Positions 37,873 through 45,365 of a stretch of DNA of 50,871 nt are shown one piece after another. The notes under the pieces were generated by a model. The model was not told where the DNA came from. It was given only the letters and a program-made list of their open reading frames with translations, and made no database searches. Both the position numbers and the translations under genes were made by a program. Each line of letters starts with the position of its first letter. The first letter of the stretch is position 1. The DNA is from Planctomycetota bacterium (lineage in GTDB: Bacteria; Planctomycetota; UBA1135; GCA-002686595): the NCBI GenBank assembly GCA_016779205.1, contig JADHOC010000028.1, positions 1-50,871 on the forward strand, read 5' to 3'.

Positions 37873-38309
37873 GCTCGAGATCGACCTCCTGGACGGAGAA
37901 GGAGAGATCCTCGAGACGACGGCCGAGGGTGAAGCTCTCGAGGTCCGGGTCGGCGACGGAGAGCTCCCGCCGACCGTCGAGGAGGCGCTCATCGGCCTCG
38001 AGGTGGGCGGCGCCCTCGACGTGACCTGCCCGGCCGGTGAGGCGTTCGGCCCCCACGACCCCCAGGCCATCGTCTCCGTTCCGCGCGAGGACTTCCCCGA
38101 AGACCTCGAGCTGGAGAAGGGAATCGCCGTGGCCGTCACGGTGGAGGACGATCAGGACGGCACCGCCGAGATCGACGCGCTGATCATCGAGGTCAACCCG
38201 GACGCGGTGATCCTCGACGCGAACCACCCGCTCGCCGGCCAGCCCGCTCGCTTTCGGGCCCGGGTCCTGACCATCGACGGGATGGGCTGAGGCCCGCCGG
38301 CCCCTCCGG

Positions 38310-39104
38310 TCAGGCGAGCGGCGCCTCGGCGCGGCTGGGATCATGCTCGATGCCCAGCCACTTCTCGAGGCCTATGCGCGACGCGTAGATCAGCGGCGTG
38401 TCGATGACCGCCAGCACCACCTTGACCACGTAGTTGGCCGCGATGATGGCCATGATCGGCCCCCACTCGAGGCCCAGCCCGAAGCGCAGGAAGATCGAGT
38501 TGACGATGCTCGTGTCCACGAGCTGGCTGATCCAGGTGGAGCCGTTGTTACGGAGCCAGAGGTGCTTGCCGCCGGTGACCCTCCACCAGAAGTGGTAGAG
38601 CTTCACGTCGAAGAGCTGGGCCACGAGGTACGCCGTCATGGACGAGGCCAGCAGGATGCCCGGCGAGGAGAACGTCGCGTGGAAGGCGTTCTGCATGCCC
38701 TTGTGGTCCTCGAAGCCGAAGCCCTCCACCATCCAGATCGGCGAGGGAGGCAGGTGGATCGCGAGCTGGAGGATCCCGAGCATGAGGAAACTCATGAGGA
38801 AGCCGGCCCAGACCATGAAGCGCGCCCGCTGGTGACCCCAGATCTCGGCCACGGTGTCGGTCAGGAGGAAGGTCACCGGGTAGGTGATGATCCCCGACGT
38901 CAGCGTCACGGTCGGCCCGCCGGCCAGGCCCTCGAGGAAGCCCGGGACGGAGAGCTGGAAGAGCTTGGTCCCGATCACGTTCGTGAGCACGAGCGTCACC
39001 ACGAACAGCGAGGAGAGGGCCGCGAAGGTGGCCTCGGCTCGGGTGAAGCTGCTGGGCGCCCCCGGCTCGGCGGCGGATGATGATCTGGCCTCCATATCGG
39101 GCAT
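38310..39104 (-). CDS. Queuosine-precursor transporter (YhhQ/VUT family)
   Basis: 264 residues with about six transmembrane helices, including 'LFVVTLVLTNVIGTKLFQL', 'YPVTFLLTDTVAEIWG' and 'NSIFLRFGLGLEWG'. The 'FLLTDTVAEIWG' and 'KLYHFWWRVTGGKHLWLRNNGSTW' regions are typical of the YhhQ/VUT_1 family, which imports 7-cyano-7-deazaguanine or related queuosine precursors. The ATG at 39104 has GGGGAAGG about 6 bases upstream; an ATG at 39095 is a possible alternative. It stands alone on the minus strand, convergent with the SlyD-like gene by 19 bases. Confidence 0.88.
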   Translation of the reverse strand: MPDMEARSSSAAEPGAPSSFTRAEATFAALSSLFVVTLVLTNVIGTKLFQLSVPGFLEGLAGGPTVTLTSGIITYPVTFLLTDTVAEIWGHQRARFMVWAGFLMSFLMLGILQLAIHLPPSPIWMVEGFGFEDHKGMQNAFHATFSSPGILLASSMTAYLVAQLFDVKLYHFWWRVTGGKHLWLRNNGSTWISQLVDTSIVNSIFLRFGLGLEWGPIMAIIAANYVVKVVLAVIDTPLIYASRIGLEKWLGIEHDPSRAEAPLA

Positions 39105-39180
39105 TCTGCGCCTTCCCCGCCGCCGGTTGGTAATCTCTCGGCCCGTTTCGGCGCCCCATGCGCCGCTGCGACACAGCACC

Positions 39181-39651
39181 ATGCAGGTCATCGAACAGCT
39201 GAAGAAGATGAAGGAGGAGCGCTTCCTCCAGATCTACGAGTCACTCGCGCAGGACGGCTTCGGCCCGCTGGACGGGGAGGTCGCCCAGGCCCTCAAGTTC
39301 CGGCCCCACGCGATCCGCAAGCTCCCCCTCGCCAAGCGGTCCAAGACCGCTCACGCGCTCCTCATCCGCGGCGCCAACGCGGAGCTCTGCTACGAGCTCT
39401 TCGGCAGCTACCTCATGAAGAACGCCAAGGACATCGTCACCGACTTCCTCGACGGCACCGGCGTCGAGCACGAGGACGGGATGATCAAGAGCGTCGAGGA
39501 GTCCAAGCCGGCTGCCGACAAGATCTCCAGCACGATCGCGGACCTCGACGGGAAGTACGACCCCGCCGACGTGACGCTCTACCTCGCGCTCGCCGCCGAG
39601 CAGTGGCCCGGCGTCCCCGAGGTGGACTCGGTCTGGCGCATGCGCGCCTGA
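39181..39651 (+). CDS. Small helical protein of unknown family
   Basis: 156 residues. No family recognised. Composition is mixed and charged, predicted mostly helical: 'IEQLKKMKEERFLQIYESLAQ', then an acidic-basic alternation 'ALKFRPHAIRKLPLAKRSKTA', a segment 'NAELCYELFGSYLMKNAK' and 'TDFLDGTGVEHEDGM'. One cysteine, no signal peptide, no membrane helix. It ends 'WPGVPEVDSVWRMRA'. TAATCT at 39131-39136 could be a -10 about 45 bases upstream. It precedes the DinB gene by 16 bases and the transporter gene divergently, so it is probably the first gene of a short operon. Confidence 0.75.
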   Translation: MQVIEQLKKMKEERFLQIYESLAQDGFGPLDGEVAQALKFRPHAIRKLPLAKRSKTAHALLIRGANAELCYELFGSYLMKNAKDIVTDFLDGTGVEHEDGMIKSVEESKPAADKISSTIADLDGKYDPADVTLYLALAAEQWPGVPEVDSVWRMRA

Positions 39652-39667
39652 GCGCCTGCGCGACCCC

Positions 39668-40267
39668 ATGCGGACCGCGGACGCCCTCGCCGGTCTCCAC
39701 GCTGACCTGGAGCGACACCGGGAGGTGACGCTCCAGGACTGGAGAGCCGAGCCCGACGCGCTCCTCGAGCGCCGCCCCTCGACCGGGGGCTGGAGCGCCG
39801 CGGACTGCCTGGAGCACATCGGCCGGGCCAACGACATGTACCTGCGCCACATGGAGCGGGCGGTGGAGCGCGCGGAGCAGCAGCGCCGGGGCCCGGTGGA
39901 CGAGTACCACCCCGGGGCCCTGGGCCGCCGCATCTGCGCTGCCCTCGCCCCCGGCGCCCGGCCCCAGCGGGGCGGCCCCCGCCGGATCCGGTTCAAGGGT
40001 CCGACGCTCCGGGGCTACGACCCGCTGCGGGACCCCGAGCAGATCCCGGTCGCCGCCACCCTGCAGCGCTACAAGGCCCAGCTCGATCGCATGCTGAGAC
40101 TCCTCGAGCGGTGCGAGGGAATCGACCTCCACGCGCGCTCGAACACGCTGCTCGGCCCGCTCCTGCGGCTGCGCATGGGCGACATGTGGTCCTACCTGGT
40201 CGCCCACACCGACCGCCACCTGGAGCAGGGACGCCGCGCCCTCGAGATGGCCCGGGACGCGGGATGA
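39668..40267 (+). CDS. DinB-family protein
   Basis: 199 residues. The four-helix DinB/YfiT-like fold is suggested by 'STGGWSAADCLEHIGRAND' (first metal His) and 'YLVAHTDRHLEQGRRAL' (second and third His) near the C-terminus. Such proteins are metal-dependent, often with thiol-transferase or unknown activity. Basic and Pro-rich in the middle (about 75-110), which is unusual. It is 16 bases after the small unknown protein and 45 bases before the cytochrome c gene. Confidence 0.82.
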   Translation: MRTADALAGLHADLERHREVTLQDWRAEPDALLERRPSTGGWSAADCLEHIGRANDMYLRHMERAVERAEQQRRGPVDEYHPGALGRRICAALAPGARPQRGGPRRIRFKGPTLRGYDPLRDPEQIPVAATLQRYKAQLDRMLRLLERCEGIDLHARSNTLLGPLLRLRMGDMWSYLVAHTDRHLEQGRRALEMARDAG

Positions 40268-40296
40268 TCGGTGGCGCCAGTGGCGCGCGCCGGCGC

Positions 40297-40302
40297 TAAC
40301 CT
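40297..40302 (+). promoter_or_regulatory. TAACCT -10-like element before the cytochrome c gene
   Basis: TAACCT ends 9 bases before the ATG at 40312 (a GTG sits directly after the hexamer). It matches the TAnnnT form seen at other starts, but the spacing is longer. Confidence 0.3.
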
Positions 40303-40311
40303 GTGGGACCC

Positions 40312-41400
40312 ATGGTCCTCCCCCGCCTCGCCCTCGCCGCCGCCGCCGTGGTCGCCGCCGCCACCGCGGTCCACGTTGGCACCGCGACGCTCCCCACCGC
40401 CGAGCTCCCCGCAGGGCTCGCGGTGGCGGCCCGGCCCGCGCCGAAGAGCGTCGCGCAGCTCTACGAGCTCCACTGCGCCCAGTGCCACGGGGAGAAGGGC
40501 GACGGCGACGGCGTCACCGAACTCGAGCGGCCGGCGCGGAGCTTCGTGGAGGGTGGCTACATCTACGGCAACACCATCGCCGCGGTCACCCGCACGCTCC
40601 GCCGGGGCATCCCCGGGTCCGCCATGCCGTCCTTCGCGGACTCTCTCACCGAGCACGAGCGCAGCCTCCTCGCGCGGCACGTGCTCTCCCTCGGACCCGA
40701 GGGCACCGACGCCTCTCCCGCGGAGTGCCTGGTGCCGACCTCCGAGGTGCCCGAGGTCCTGGACGGGCCGCTCATGGTTCCCGGTCAGCCCCTCTCGGCG
40801 CCGGTCGGTGACGTGGGGCTCCACCCCAGCCGCCTCCTGACCTTCCCAGGCGCCCCCTCGGTCCAGTTCGCCAGGGGCAGCTGGGCGCTCGTGGCCCTCC
40901 GCGCGGCGGGCCCGGTCCGCCGGGATGACTGGCGGAGGGGCGGGCGCTCGATCACCGCGAGCGGCGACGTCCTGTGGCGCTGCCCTTCCCCGGACGCCGC
41001 CGACCCCGGCGCGCTCGTGACCGCGCAGGACGGGGCGACCGTGGAGAAGCGGCTCCGCCGAACCCAGCTCGGAGCGGCGGCCATCACCCAGGAGTTCGGC
41101 GTCGATGCCCGGAGCGGCGGCGCGCGCCTGAGCGAACGGATCGCGCCCCTCGACCTCGATGGCGTCGACGCCATCGTCCGGGTCCTCGAGCTCTCCGGGG
41201 ACGAGGGGGTCACCTTCGCGGCCCTCCCCGCCGGCTCCGCCCCGGGGCGGACCGCCGCTGACGCCGCCATTCAGGGCGACGGCTGGTGGGTGGTCGACAG
41301 CGCCCCCCGGCGGCGCGTGATCCTCTATCCCCTCGGCGCGGCTCCCTCGCGAGAGCGTGTCCTCCGGGCCGCCCTCGAAGTGCTGGAGCGCCCCAGGTGA
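40312..41400 (+). CDS. Secreted mono-haem cytochrome c
   Basis: 362 residues. Signal peptide about 1-25 ('LALAAAAVVAAATAVH'), haem-binding CAQCH at 55-59, and an axial Met candidate in 'GSAMPSFADSLT', the usual layout of class I cytochrome c domains (about 45-130). The remaining 230 residues are a beta-rich domain without recognised family ('FARGSWALVALRAAG', 'RVLELSGDEGVTF'). It is exported, and electron transfer or redox sensing is likely. The ATG at 40312 was chosen over a GTG at 40303. The stop overlaps the downstream DUF481 gene (GTGA). Confidence 0.85.
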   Translation: MVLPRLALAAAAVVAAATAVHVGTATLPTAELPAGLAVAARPAPKSVAQLYELHCAQCHGEKGDGDGVTELERPARSFVEGGYIYGNTIAAVTRTLRRGIPGSAMPSFADSLTEHERSLLARHVLSLGPEGTDASPAECLVPTSEVPEVLDGPLMVPGQPLSAPVGDVGLHPSRLLTFPGAPSVQFARGSWALVALRAAGPVRRDDWRRGGRSITASGDVLWRCPSPDAADPGALVTAQDGATVEKRLRRTQLGAAAITQEFGVDARSGGARLSERIAPLDLDGVDAIVRVLELSGDEGVTFAALPAGSAPGRTAADAAIQGDGWWVVDSAPRRRVILYPLGAAPSRERVLRAALEVLERPR

Positions 41401-42548
41401 GCCGCCCGTACAGGCTCCTCCTCACCGGCACGGCGGTCGCGACCCTCGCCCTCGCCCCGGCGTGCAGGGTCCCCGACCTGCTGGAGCGCGCTCGCAGCCC
41501 GTCGGACGCCAACCTCGAGCCGCCCCCCACCGACGCGGTCCCGGAGGGCCCGGAGTCCGTGAACGTGGAGGACGGGGCGGATTGGATCCAGCTGGTGTCG
41601 GGGGAGTGGCTGCGCGGGGAGCTCCTCCGCGTCCGGGACGACAACCTGGACTTCGACAGCGACAAGCTCGACCTGCAGACCTTCGATCGGGACGACGTCA
41701 CGAGGATCCACTCGGCACAGACCGACTTCGTGGTGACCGACGACAACCGGGTCTTCTCCGGGCGGCTCATCGTGGACGGGCAGAAGGTCTGGGTGGTGAG
41801 CGACCGGACGGTGCAGATCGATCGGTCCGAGCTGCTCGCCGTGGTGGCCGCCGGGGACAGCGACAAGGGGCGCCTGTCGGGCAGCCTCAACCTCGGGTTC
41901 GCGGCGCGGTCCGGCAACACCGATCAGGTGGACCTCACGGGCGGGGCGAGCGTGCTCCTCGAGCGCGCGCGGTCCAGGGCCCAGGCAAAGTACTCGGGCG
42001 TGATCAGCACGGTCCAGGACGTGGAGACCGCCAACAACCACCGGCTGACGTCGACCCTCGACCTCTACCTGACCGAGCGCACCTTCGTGACGCTCCCGGG
42101 CATCGAGTTCTACCGCGACAAGGTCCAGAACATCGACCTCCGCACCCGGCCCTATGCGGCGCTCGGCTACAAGGTCATCGACACGCTCGACCAGAAGCTG
42201 CGCGTGAGCGCCGGCCCCGCCTACCAGAGCACCCGGCTCGACGCCGGAGCGACGGGCGACACCTCCACCGACGACACCCTCGCCGGCGTGCTCTCCAGCG
42301 ACTTTGACTGGGACATCACGAGCGACATCGAGCTCACCTGGAGCTACAGCCTGACCGTGCCGTTCCCCGACACGGCGGCCAACAACCACAACATGGTGAC
42401 CTCGCTCTCGGTCGACCTCACCGACGACCTCGAGCTCGACGTGTCCTTCGTATGGGACCGGGTCAACCGCCCCGCCGCCAACGCCAGCGGGGTGGTCCCG
42501 CTGCCCAACGACTTCAGGACCACCGTCGGGATCAACTGGACCTTCTGA
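41397..42548 (+). CDS. DUF481 family outer-membrane protein
   Basis: 383 residues. A signal peptide (about 1-22, 'LLLTGTAVATLALAPA') with a Cys right after it that only loosely fits a lipobox. An N-terminal beta domain (about 50-155; 'LVSGEWLRGELLRV', 'SGRLIVDGQKVWVV') precedes the DUF481 barrel (about 160-383; 'GSLNLGFAARSGNTDQ', 'LRTRPYAALGYKVIDTL') which ends in 'GINWTF'. The extra N-terminal domain is common in DUF481 proteins of planctomycetes and gammaproteobacteria. GTG start at 41397 overlapping the cytochrome c stop. Convergent with efpL. Confidence 0.85.
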   Translation: MSRPYRLLLTGTAVATLALAPACRVPDLLERARSPSDANLEPPPTDAVPEGPESVNVEDGADWIQLVSGEWLRGELLRVRDDNLDFDSDKLDLQTFDRDDVTRIHSAQTDFVVTDDNRVFSGRLIVDGQKVWVVSDRTVQIDRSELLAVVAAGDSDKGRLSGSLNLGFAARSGNTDQVDLTGGASVLLERARSRAQAKYSGVISTVQDVETANNHRLTSTLDLYLTERTFVTLPGIEFYRDKVQNIDLRTRPYAALGYKVIDTLDQKLRVSAGPAYQSTRLDAGATGDTSTDDTLAGVLSSDFDWDITSDIELTWSYSLTVPFPDTAANNHNMVTSLSVDLTDDLELDVSFVWDRVNRPAANASGVVPLPNDFRTTVGINWTF

Positions 42549-42557
42549 GGGCCCCGC

Positions 42558-43127
42558 CTACTTCTCGCGCTCGAGGAAGTGGCCGTCGCGGGTGTCCACG
42601 CGGATTCGAGTCCCGATCTCCACGTAGGAGGGCACCTGGACCTTGAGGCCCGTGGAGCACACCGCCGGCTTGAGCTGGGCCTGGGCCGTGGCCCCCTTGA
42701 TCGAGGGGTCGCACTCCACCACGTCGAGGGCGACGCTCAGGGGCAGCTGGATCGAGACCACGAGGCCGTCGATGAGCACCGCCTGGATCCCCTCCATGCC
42801 GTCGCTGATGTAGAGCTCGTCCCCCGCCATCTCCTCGAGGCCGAGGTCGAACTGCTCGTAGGACTCGTCGTCCATGAAGTACCAGCGCTTGCCGTCGTTG
42901 TAGAGGTACGACGCGCCGTGGCGCTCGAGGTCCACCTCGGAGAACTTGTCGCCGCTGCGGATCGTGTCGTTGTAGATCTGCCCCGTCTTCAGGTTCCGGA
43001 ACTTGGTCTTGAAGATCGTGTTCCCGCCCCGCGCGGTGGGCGTCGACACGGTGTAGTCGACGATGATGCACGGCTCGTCGCGGTGGACGACGCAGAGGCC
43101 CTTCTTGAAGTTCGTGGTATCGAGCAT
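42558..43127 (-). CDS. efpL: Elongation factor P-like protein, EfpL (YeiP) type
   Basis: 189 residues, the three-domain EF-P fold (KOW-like N-terminal, OB, C-terminal 'STGLKVQVPSYVEIGTRIRVDTRDG'). EF-P relieves ribosome stalling at polyproline. The loop that carries the modified Lys34 in E. coli EF-P reads 'STPTARGGNTIFKTKF'; this is the 'PTARG' form of E. coli YeiP/EfpL, with R33 at the tip. The 'FMDDESYEQF' and 'IKGATAQAQLKPA' segments also match. This is therefore an EfpL-type paralogue, not a lysinylated or hypusine-type EF-P; a canonical efp may exist elsewhere. It starts 10 bases after mutM, and a TAGAAT -10 box overlaps the mutM stop. Confidence 0.9.
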   Translation of the reverse strand: MLDTTNFKKGLCVVHRDEPCIIVDYTVSTPTARGGNTIFKTKFRNLKTGQIYNDTIRSGDKFSEVDLERHGASYLYNDGKRWYFMDDESYEQFDLGLEEMAGDELYISDGMEGIQAVLIDGLVVSIQLPLSVALDVVECDPSIKGATAQAQLKPAVCSTGLKVQVPSYVEIGTRIRVDTRDGHFLEREK

Positions 43128-43134
43128 GGCGGGG

Positions 43135-43140
43135 ATTCTA
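43135..43140 (-). promoter_or_regulatory. TAGAAT -10-like element at leaderless spacing, overlapping the mutM stop
   Basis: On the minus strand TAGAAT (5 of 6 matches to TATAAT) ends 7 bases before the efpL ATG. Its first three bases are the mutM stop codon TAG (43138-43140). Most other stop codons in the window are TGA, so the TAG may be kept for the promoter. Confidence 0.45.
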
Positions 43141-44007
43141 CGGTCGGCCGGCCCGGGGCGGGCGGGGGCTGGGCTGACAACGGGTGCAGATGTGGGTGCC
43201 CCGCTGCCCCACCACGAGCTTCTTGATGACCCGCCCGCAGGTCGTGCAGGGCTGCCCGTCTCGGCCGTAGACCCTGAACAGGTGCTGGTAGGAGCCGGGC
43301 TGGCCCTCCGGGGTCCGGTAGAAGGCGTCGAAGCTCGACCCCTCCCGCTCGACCGCCGCCGCGAGGGTGGACTGGATCGCCGCGTGGAGCCGCTCCACCC
43401 GCTCCCGCGGGACCCGATCCGAACGCCGGAGCGGGTGCAGGCCCGCGAGGAACAGGCTCTCATCCACGTAGATATTGCCGAGCCCCGCCACGAACCCCTG
43501 GTCGAGCAGCAGGGGCTTCAAGGCCCGGCGCCGCGCCTTGAGGTCCGACGCGAAGCGCTCCACCGTGAAGTCCGGGCCGAGGGGCTCGGGCCCCAGGGGC
43601 TCCAGGGCCGCGGCCCCCTCGGGGGCGAAGCGGAAGCGCCCGAACTTTCGCACGTCCAGGAAGCGGAGCCGCGTCCGCCGGTCCCCGGCCCGGTGGAGGT
43701 GGAGCTCCACCCGCTGGTAGGCCTGGGGCGGCTCCTCCCAGGGGTCCACCACCAGCCGGCCCGTCATGCGGAGGTGGCAGAGGAGCGCCCCCGCGGGCTC
43801 CCCCCGCCGCTCGAGGTCCATGACGACCCACTTGGCCCGCCGGCGAACGGCGGCGATGGTCGCCCCGCCCACGGCCCCTGCGAACTCGTCCGGGGAGGCG
43901 CCGCCCAGCGAGCGCACCCAGTCCACCTCGGCGCCCAGAATCTCCCGACCCTCGGCGTGGGGCCGGATGAGCGCGGCGGTGGTCTCGACCTCCGGAAGTT
44001 CAGGCAT
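43138..44007 (-). CDS. mutM: Formamidopyrimidine-DNA glycosylase
   Basis: 289 residues. The catalytic N-terminus P-E-L-P-E-V-E is intact (MPELPEVETT), 'LGNIYVDESLF' is the H2TH region, and the zinc finger 'CTTCG...CTRCQ' closes the chain with Cys pairs near residues 251-278. It excises oxidised purines such as 8-oxoguanine and cuts abasic sites. The start is certain, because the N-terminal Pro is the nucleophile. A TAAACT hexamer ends 6 bases upstream. It is followed by efpL after 10 bases and is divergent from the XRE gene. Confidence 0.97.
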   Translation of the reverse strand: MPELPEVETTAALIRPHAEGREILGAEVDWVRSLGGASPDEFAGAVGGATIAAVRRRAKWVVMDLERRGEPAGALLCHLRMTGRLVVDPWEEPPQAYQRVELHLHRAGDRRTRLRFLDVRKFGRFRFAPEGAAALEPLGPEPLGPDFTVERFASDLKARRRALKPLLLDQGFVAGLGNIYVDESLFLAGLHPLRRSDRVPRERVERLHAAIQSTLAAAVEREGSSFDAFYRTPEGQPGSYQHLFRVYGRDGQPCTTCGRVIKKLVVGQRGTHICTRCQPSPRPPRAGRP

Positions 44008-44013
44008 CGGGCC

Positions 44014-44019
44014 AGTTTA
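44014..44019 (-). promoter_or_regulatory. TAAACT -10-like element at leaderless spacing (mutM)
   Basis: On the minus strand TAAACT ends 6 bases before the mutM ATG (44007), whose position is fixed by the catalytic Pro, so the spacing is reliable. TCTTGG lies 16 bases further up as a weak -35. Confidence 0.5.
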
Positions 44020-44209
44020 TCCGGGGCGGACGCGCCCAAGAGCCAGCCGCCCCCCCCTCTTTCGAGGGTCCCAGCCTGCCGGGCCCGGGCACCCGCGCGG
44101 GCGGATCCCAGGCCACCTCCGCGAGACTGGTCGATCGACGCACAAGTCCGGGGCCGATCCGGTCGATGAGTGCAATGCCGGCAGGAGAGCCGGCCCAACC
44201 CCGAGCCCC

Positions 44210-44584
44210 ATGCGAGAGACCTGCCAGGACCGCCCGAATTACCCCGCGCTGATCGTCAGCTGTCGGGAGGCCGCGGGCCTATCGCAGGCCGAGCTCGCCG
44301 AGCGGGCGGAGGTGAGCCCCTCCACGATCACGCTCTGGGAGAGCCCGACCTACGAGGGGATCGACCTCTCCATCCTCCAGAGGATCGCCCGGGCCACCGG
44401 GACGACGCTCAGCCTGGACTTCAGGCCGCAGCAATCGGTCGCCACGCCAGCGAGCACGGAGGCCCTCGAGGACATCAGCGTCCCGCCCGCAACGGAGCCC
44501 CGCCCCGCCGCGCGCCCCGCTCGCCGGCGCCGCCGCCAGCGCTCCCGCGCCTGGCTCACTCTCCTCGACCACAAGGTGGCATGA
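44210..44584 (+). CDS. XRE-family helix-turn-helix protein
   Basis: 124 residues. The Cro/C1-type HTH lies at about 10-65 ('SCREAAGLSQAELAERAEVSPSTITLWESP'-like pattern, followed by 'LSILQRIARATGTTL'). The tail is Pro/Ala-rich and very basic at the end ('PARRRRRQRSRAW'). The ATG at 44210 starts just before the HTH; the longer open frame is antisense to mutM. Its stop overlaps the lipoprotein ATG (ATGA), so the two are translated together. A GCCGGC inverted repeat with AGGAGA in its loop sits at 44177-44194, too far (about 21 bases) to be a normal ribosome-binding site. Confidence 0.8.
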   Translation: MRETCQDRPNYPALIVSCREAAGLSQAELAERAEVSPSTITLWESPTYEGIDLSILQRIARATGTTLSLDFRPQQSVATPASTEALEDISVPPATEPRPAARPARRRRRQRSRAWLTLLDHKVA

Positions 44585-44925
44585 AGCTCGCGCTCCTCGC
44601 CTCCATCGCGGCCCTGCCGCTCCTCGGCGGGTGCATCACCGAGACCGAGGGCAGCGTCGGGACCTCTGCGGCCGTTCGCACCGAGGGCGTCATCGTCGTC
44701 GGTGACATCGACCAGGTCTGGGCCCGAACGAGCTCCATCGTCCGCGGCATGGCTAGCGGCCCGGTCCAGTCAGCGGGCCTTGAGCGGAGCCTGCGCACCG
44801 AGGTGCGAGGCCGCGAGGTGGTGACCTTCGTCGAGCCCTACGACGCCCGCCGGACCGTGGTCCACGTGCGCTGCAACGACCCGGCCATCGCCGAGCGGAT
44901 CCGCATGCGCGTCATGAGCTACTGA
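44581..44925 (+). CDS. Small lipoprotein, possibly DUF3568-like
   Basis: 114 residues. The lipoprotein signal ends 'LPLLGGC' with C18 as the lipidated residue. The mature part is a small alpha/beta domain ('VIVVGDIDQVWARTSSIVRGM' then 'TVVHVRCNDPAIAERIRMRVMSY'), a pattern seen in DUF3568-type lipoproteins; that match is by eye only. Translation is coupled to the XRE gene by an ATGA overlap, so the regulator may control an envelope function. Confidence 0.75.
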   Translation: MKLALLASIAALPLLGGCITETEGSVGTSAAVRTEGVIVVGDIDQVWARTSSIVRGMASGPVQSAGLERSLRTEVRGREVVTFVEPYDARRTVVHVRCNDPAIAERIRMRVMSY

Positions 44926-44952
44926 GCGCGATCGGCCCTCCGGGGGCTCGGC

Positions 44953-45306
44953 TCAGATGAAGACCTCGACGTCGTCTCCCTCGAGGCGCGTCTTGAAGCG
45001 CCGCGCCGGCTTGCAGGCGACGCCCTGGGCCGCCCCCGTCGCGGGGTCGAACAGGTATCGGTGCAGCGGGCAGACCGCATAACGCCCCTTCTCGAGCGGG
45101 CCGGACTGGATCTGGCCGTCCGCATGGGGACAGCGCGAGTCCAGGGCGTGGATCTCGCCGTCCACCTTGCACAGGAGCAGCCGCGTGCCCCCGGCGTGGG
45201 GGTCTCCGAGGTCGACGCTACGCGCCTCGCCCTCGGCGACCTTGGCTCCGCCCTTGACGAGCACGGGCTTGCGGGAGAAGAGGTTGGAGATCCACTTGCC
45301 GACCAT
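44953..45306 (-). CDS. Rieske [2Fe-2S] ferredoxin-like protein
   Basis: 117 residues from the ATG at 45306, or 120 from the ATG at 45315. The Rieske cluster ligands are complete: 'CPHADGQI' (C62, H64 in 120-residue numbering) and 'CPLHRYLFD' (C82, H85). No membrane helix or oxygenase domain, so it is a stand-alone ferredoxin, as in NirD or small oxygenase partners. The start at 45306 is preferred because TACGAT ends exactly 7 bases before it (plus 45314-45319), which leaderless starts in this window show; the first ATG lies inside that hexamer. The gene is divergent from the phosphodiesterase gene. The electron-transfer partner is not known. Confidence 0.9.
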   Translation of the reverse strand: MVGKWISNLFSRKPVLVKGGAKVAEGEARSVDLGDPHAGGTRLLLCKVDGEIHALDSRCPHADGQIQSGPLEKGRYAVCPLHRYLFDPATGAAQGVACKPARRFKTRLEGDDVEVFI

Positions 45307-45349
45307 GGGTTCCATCGTACCCGCGGCGCGCCCCCGATCCTCCGCGCGA

Positions 45350-45355
45350 TAGGAT
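45350..45355 (+). promoter_or_regulatory. TAGGAT -10-like element before the phosphodiesterase gene
   Basis: TAGGAT (4 of 6 matches to TATAAT) ends 10 bases before the ATG at 45366, so the leader would be only a few bases long. No clear -35 was seen. Confidence 0.35.
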
Positions 45356-45365
45356 CCCTGGTCCG

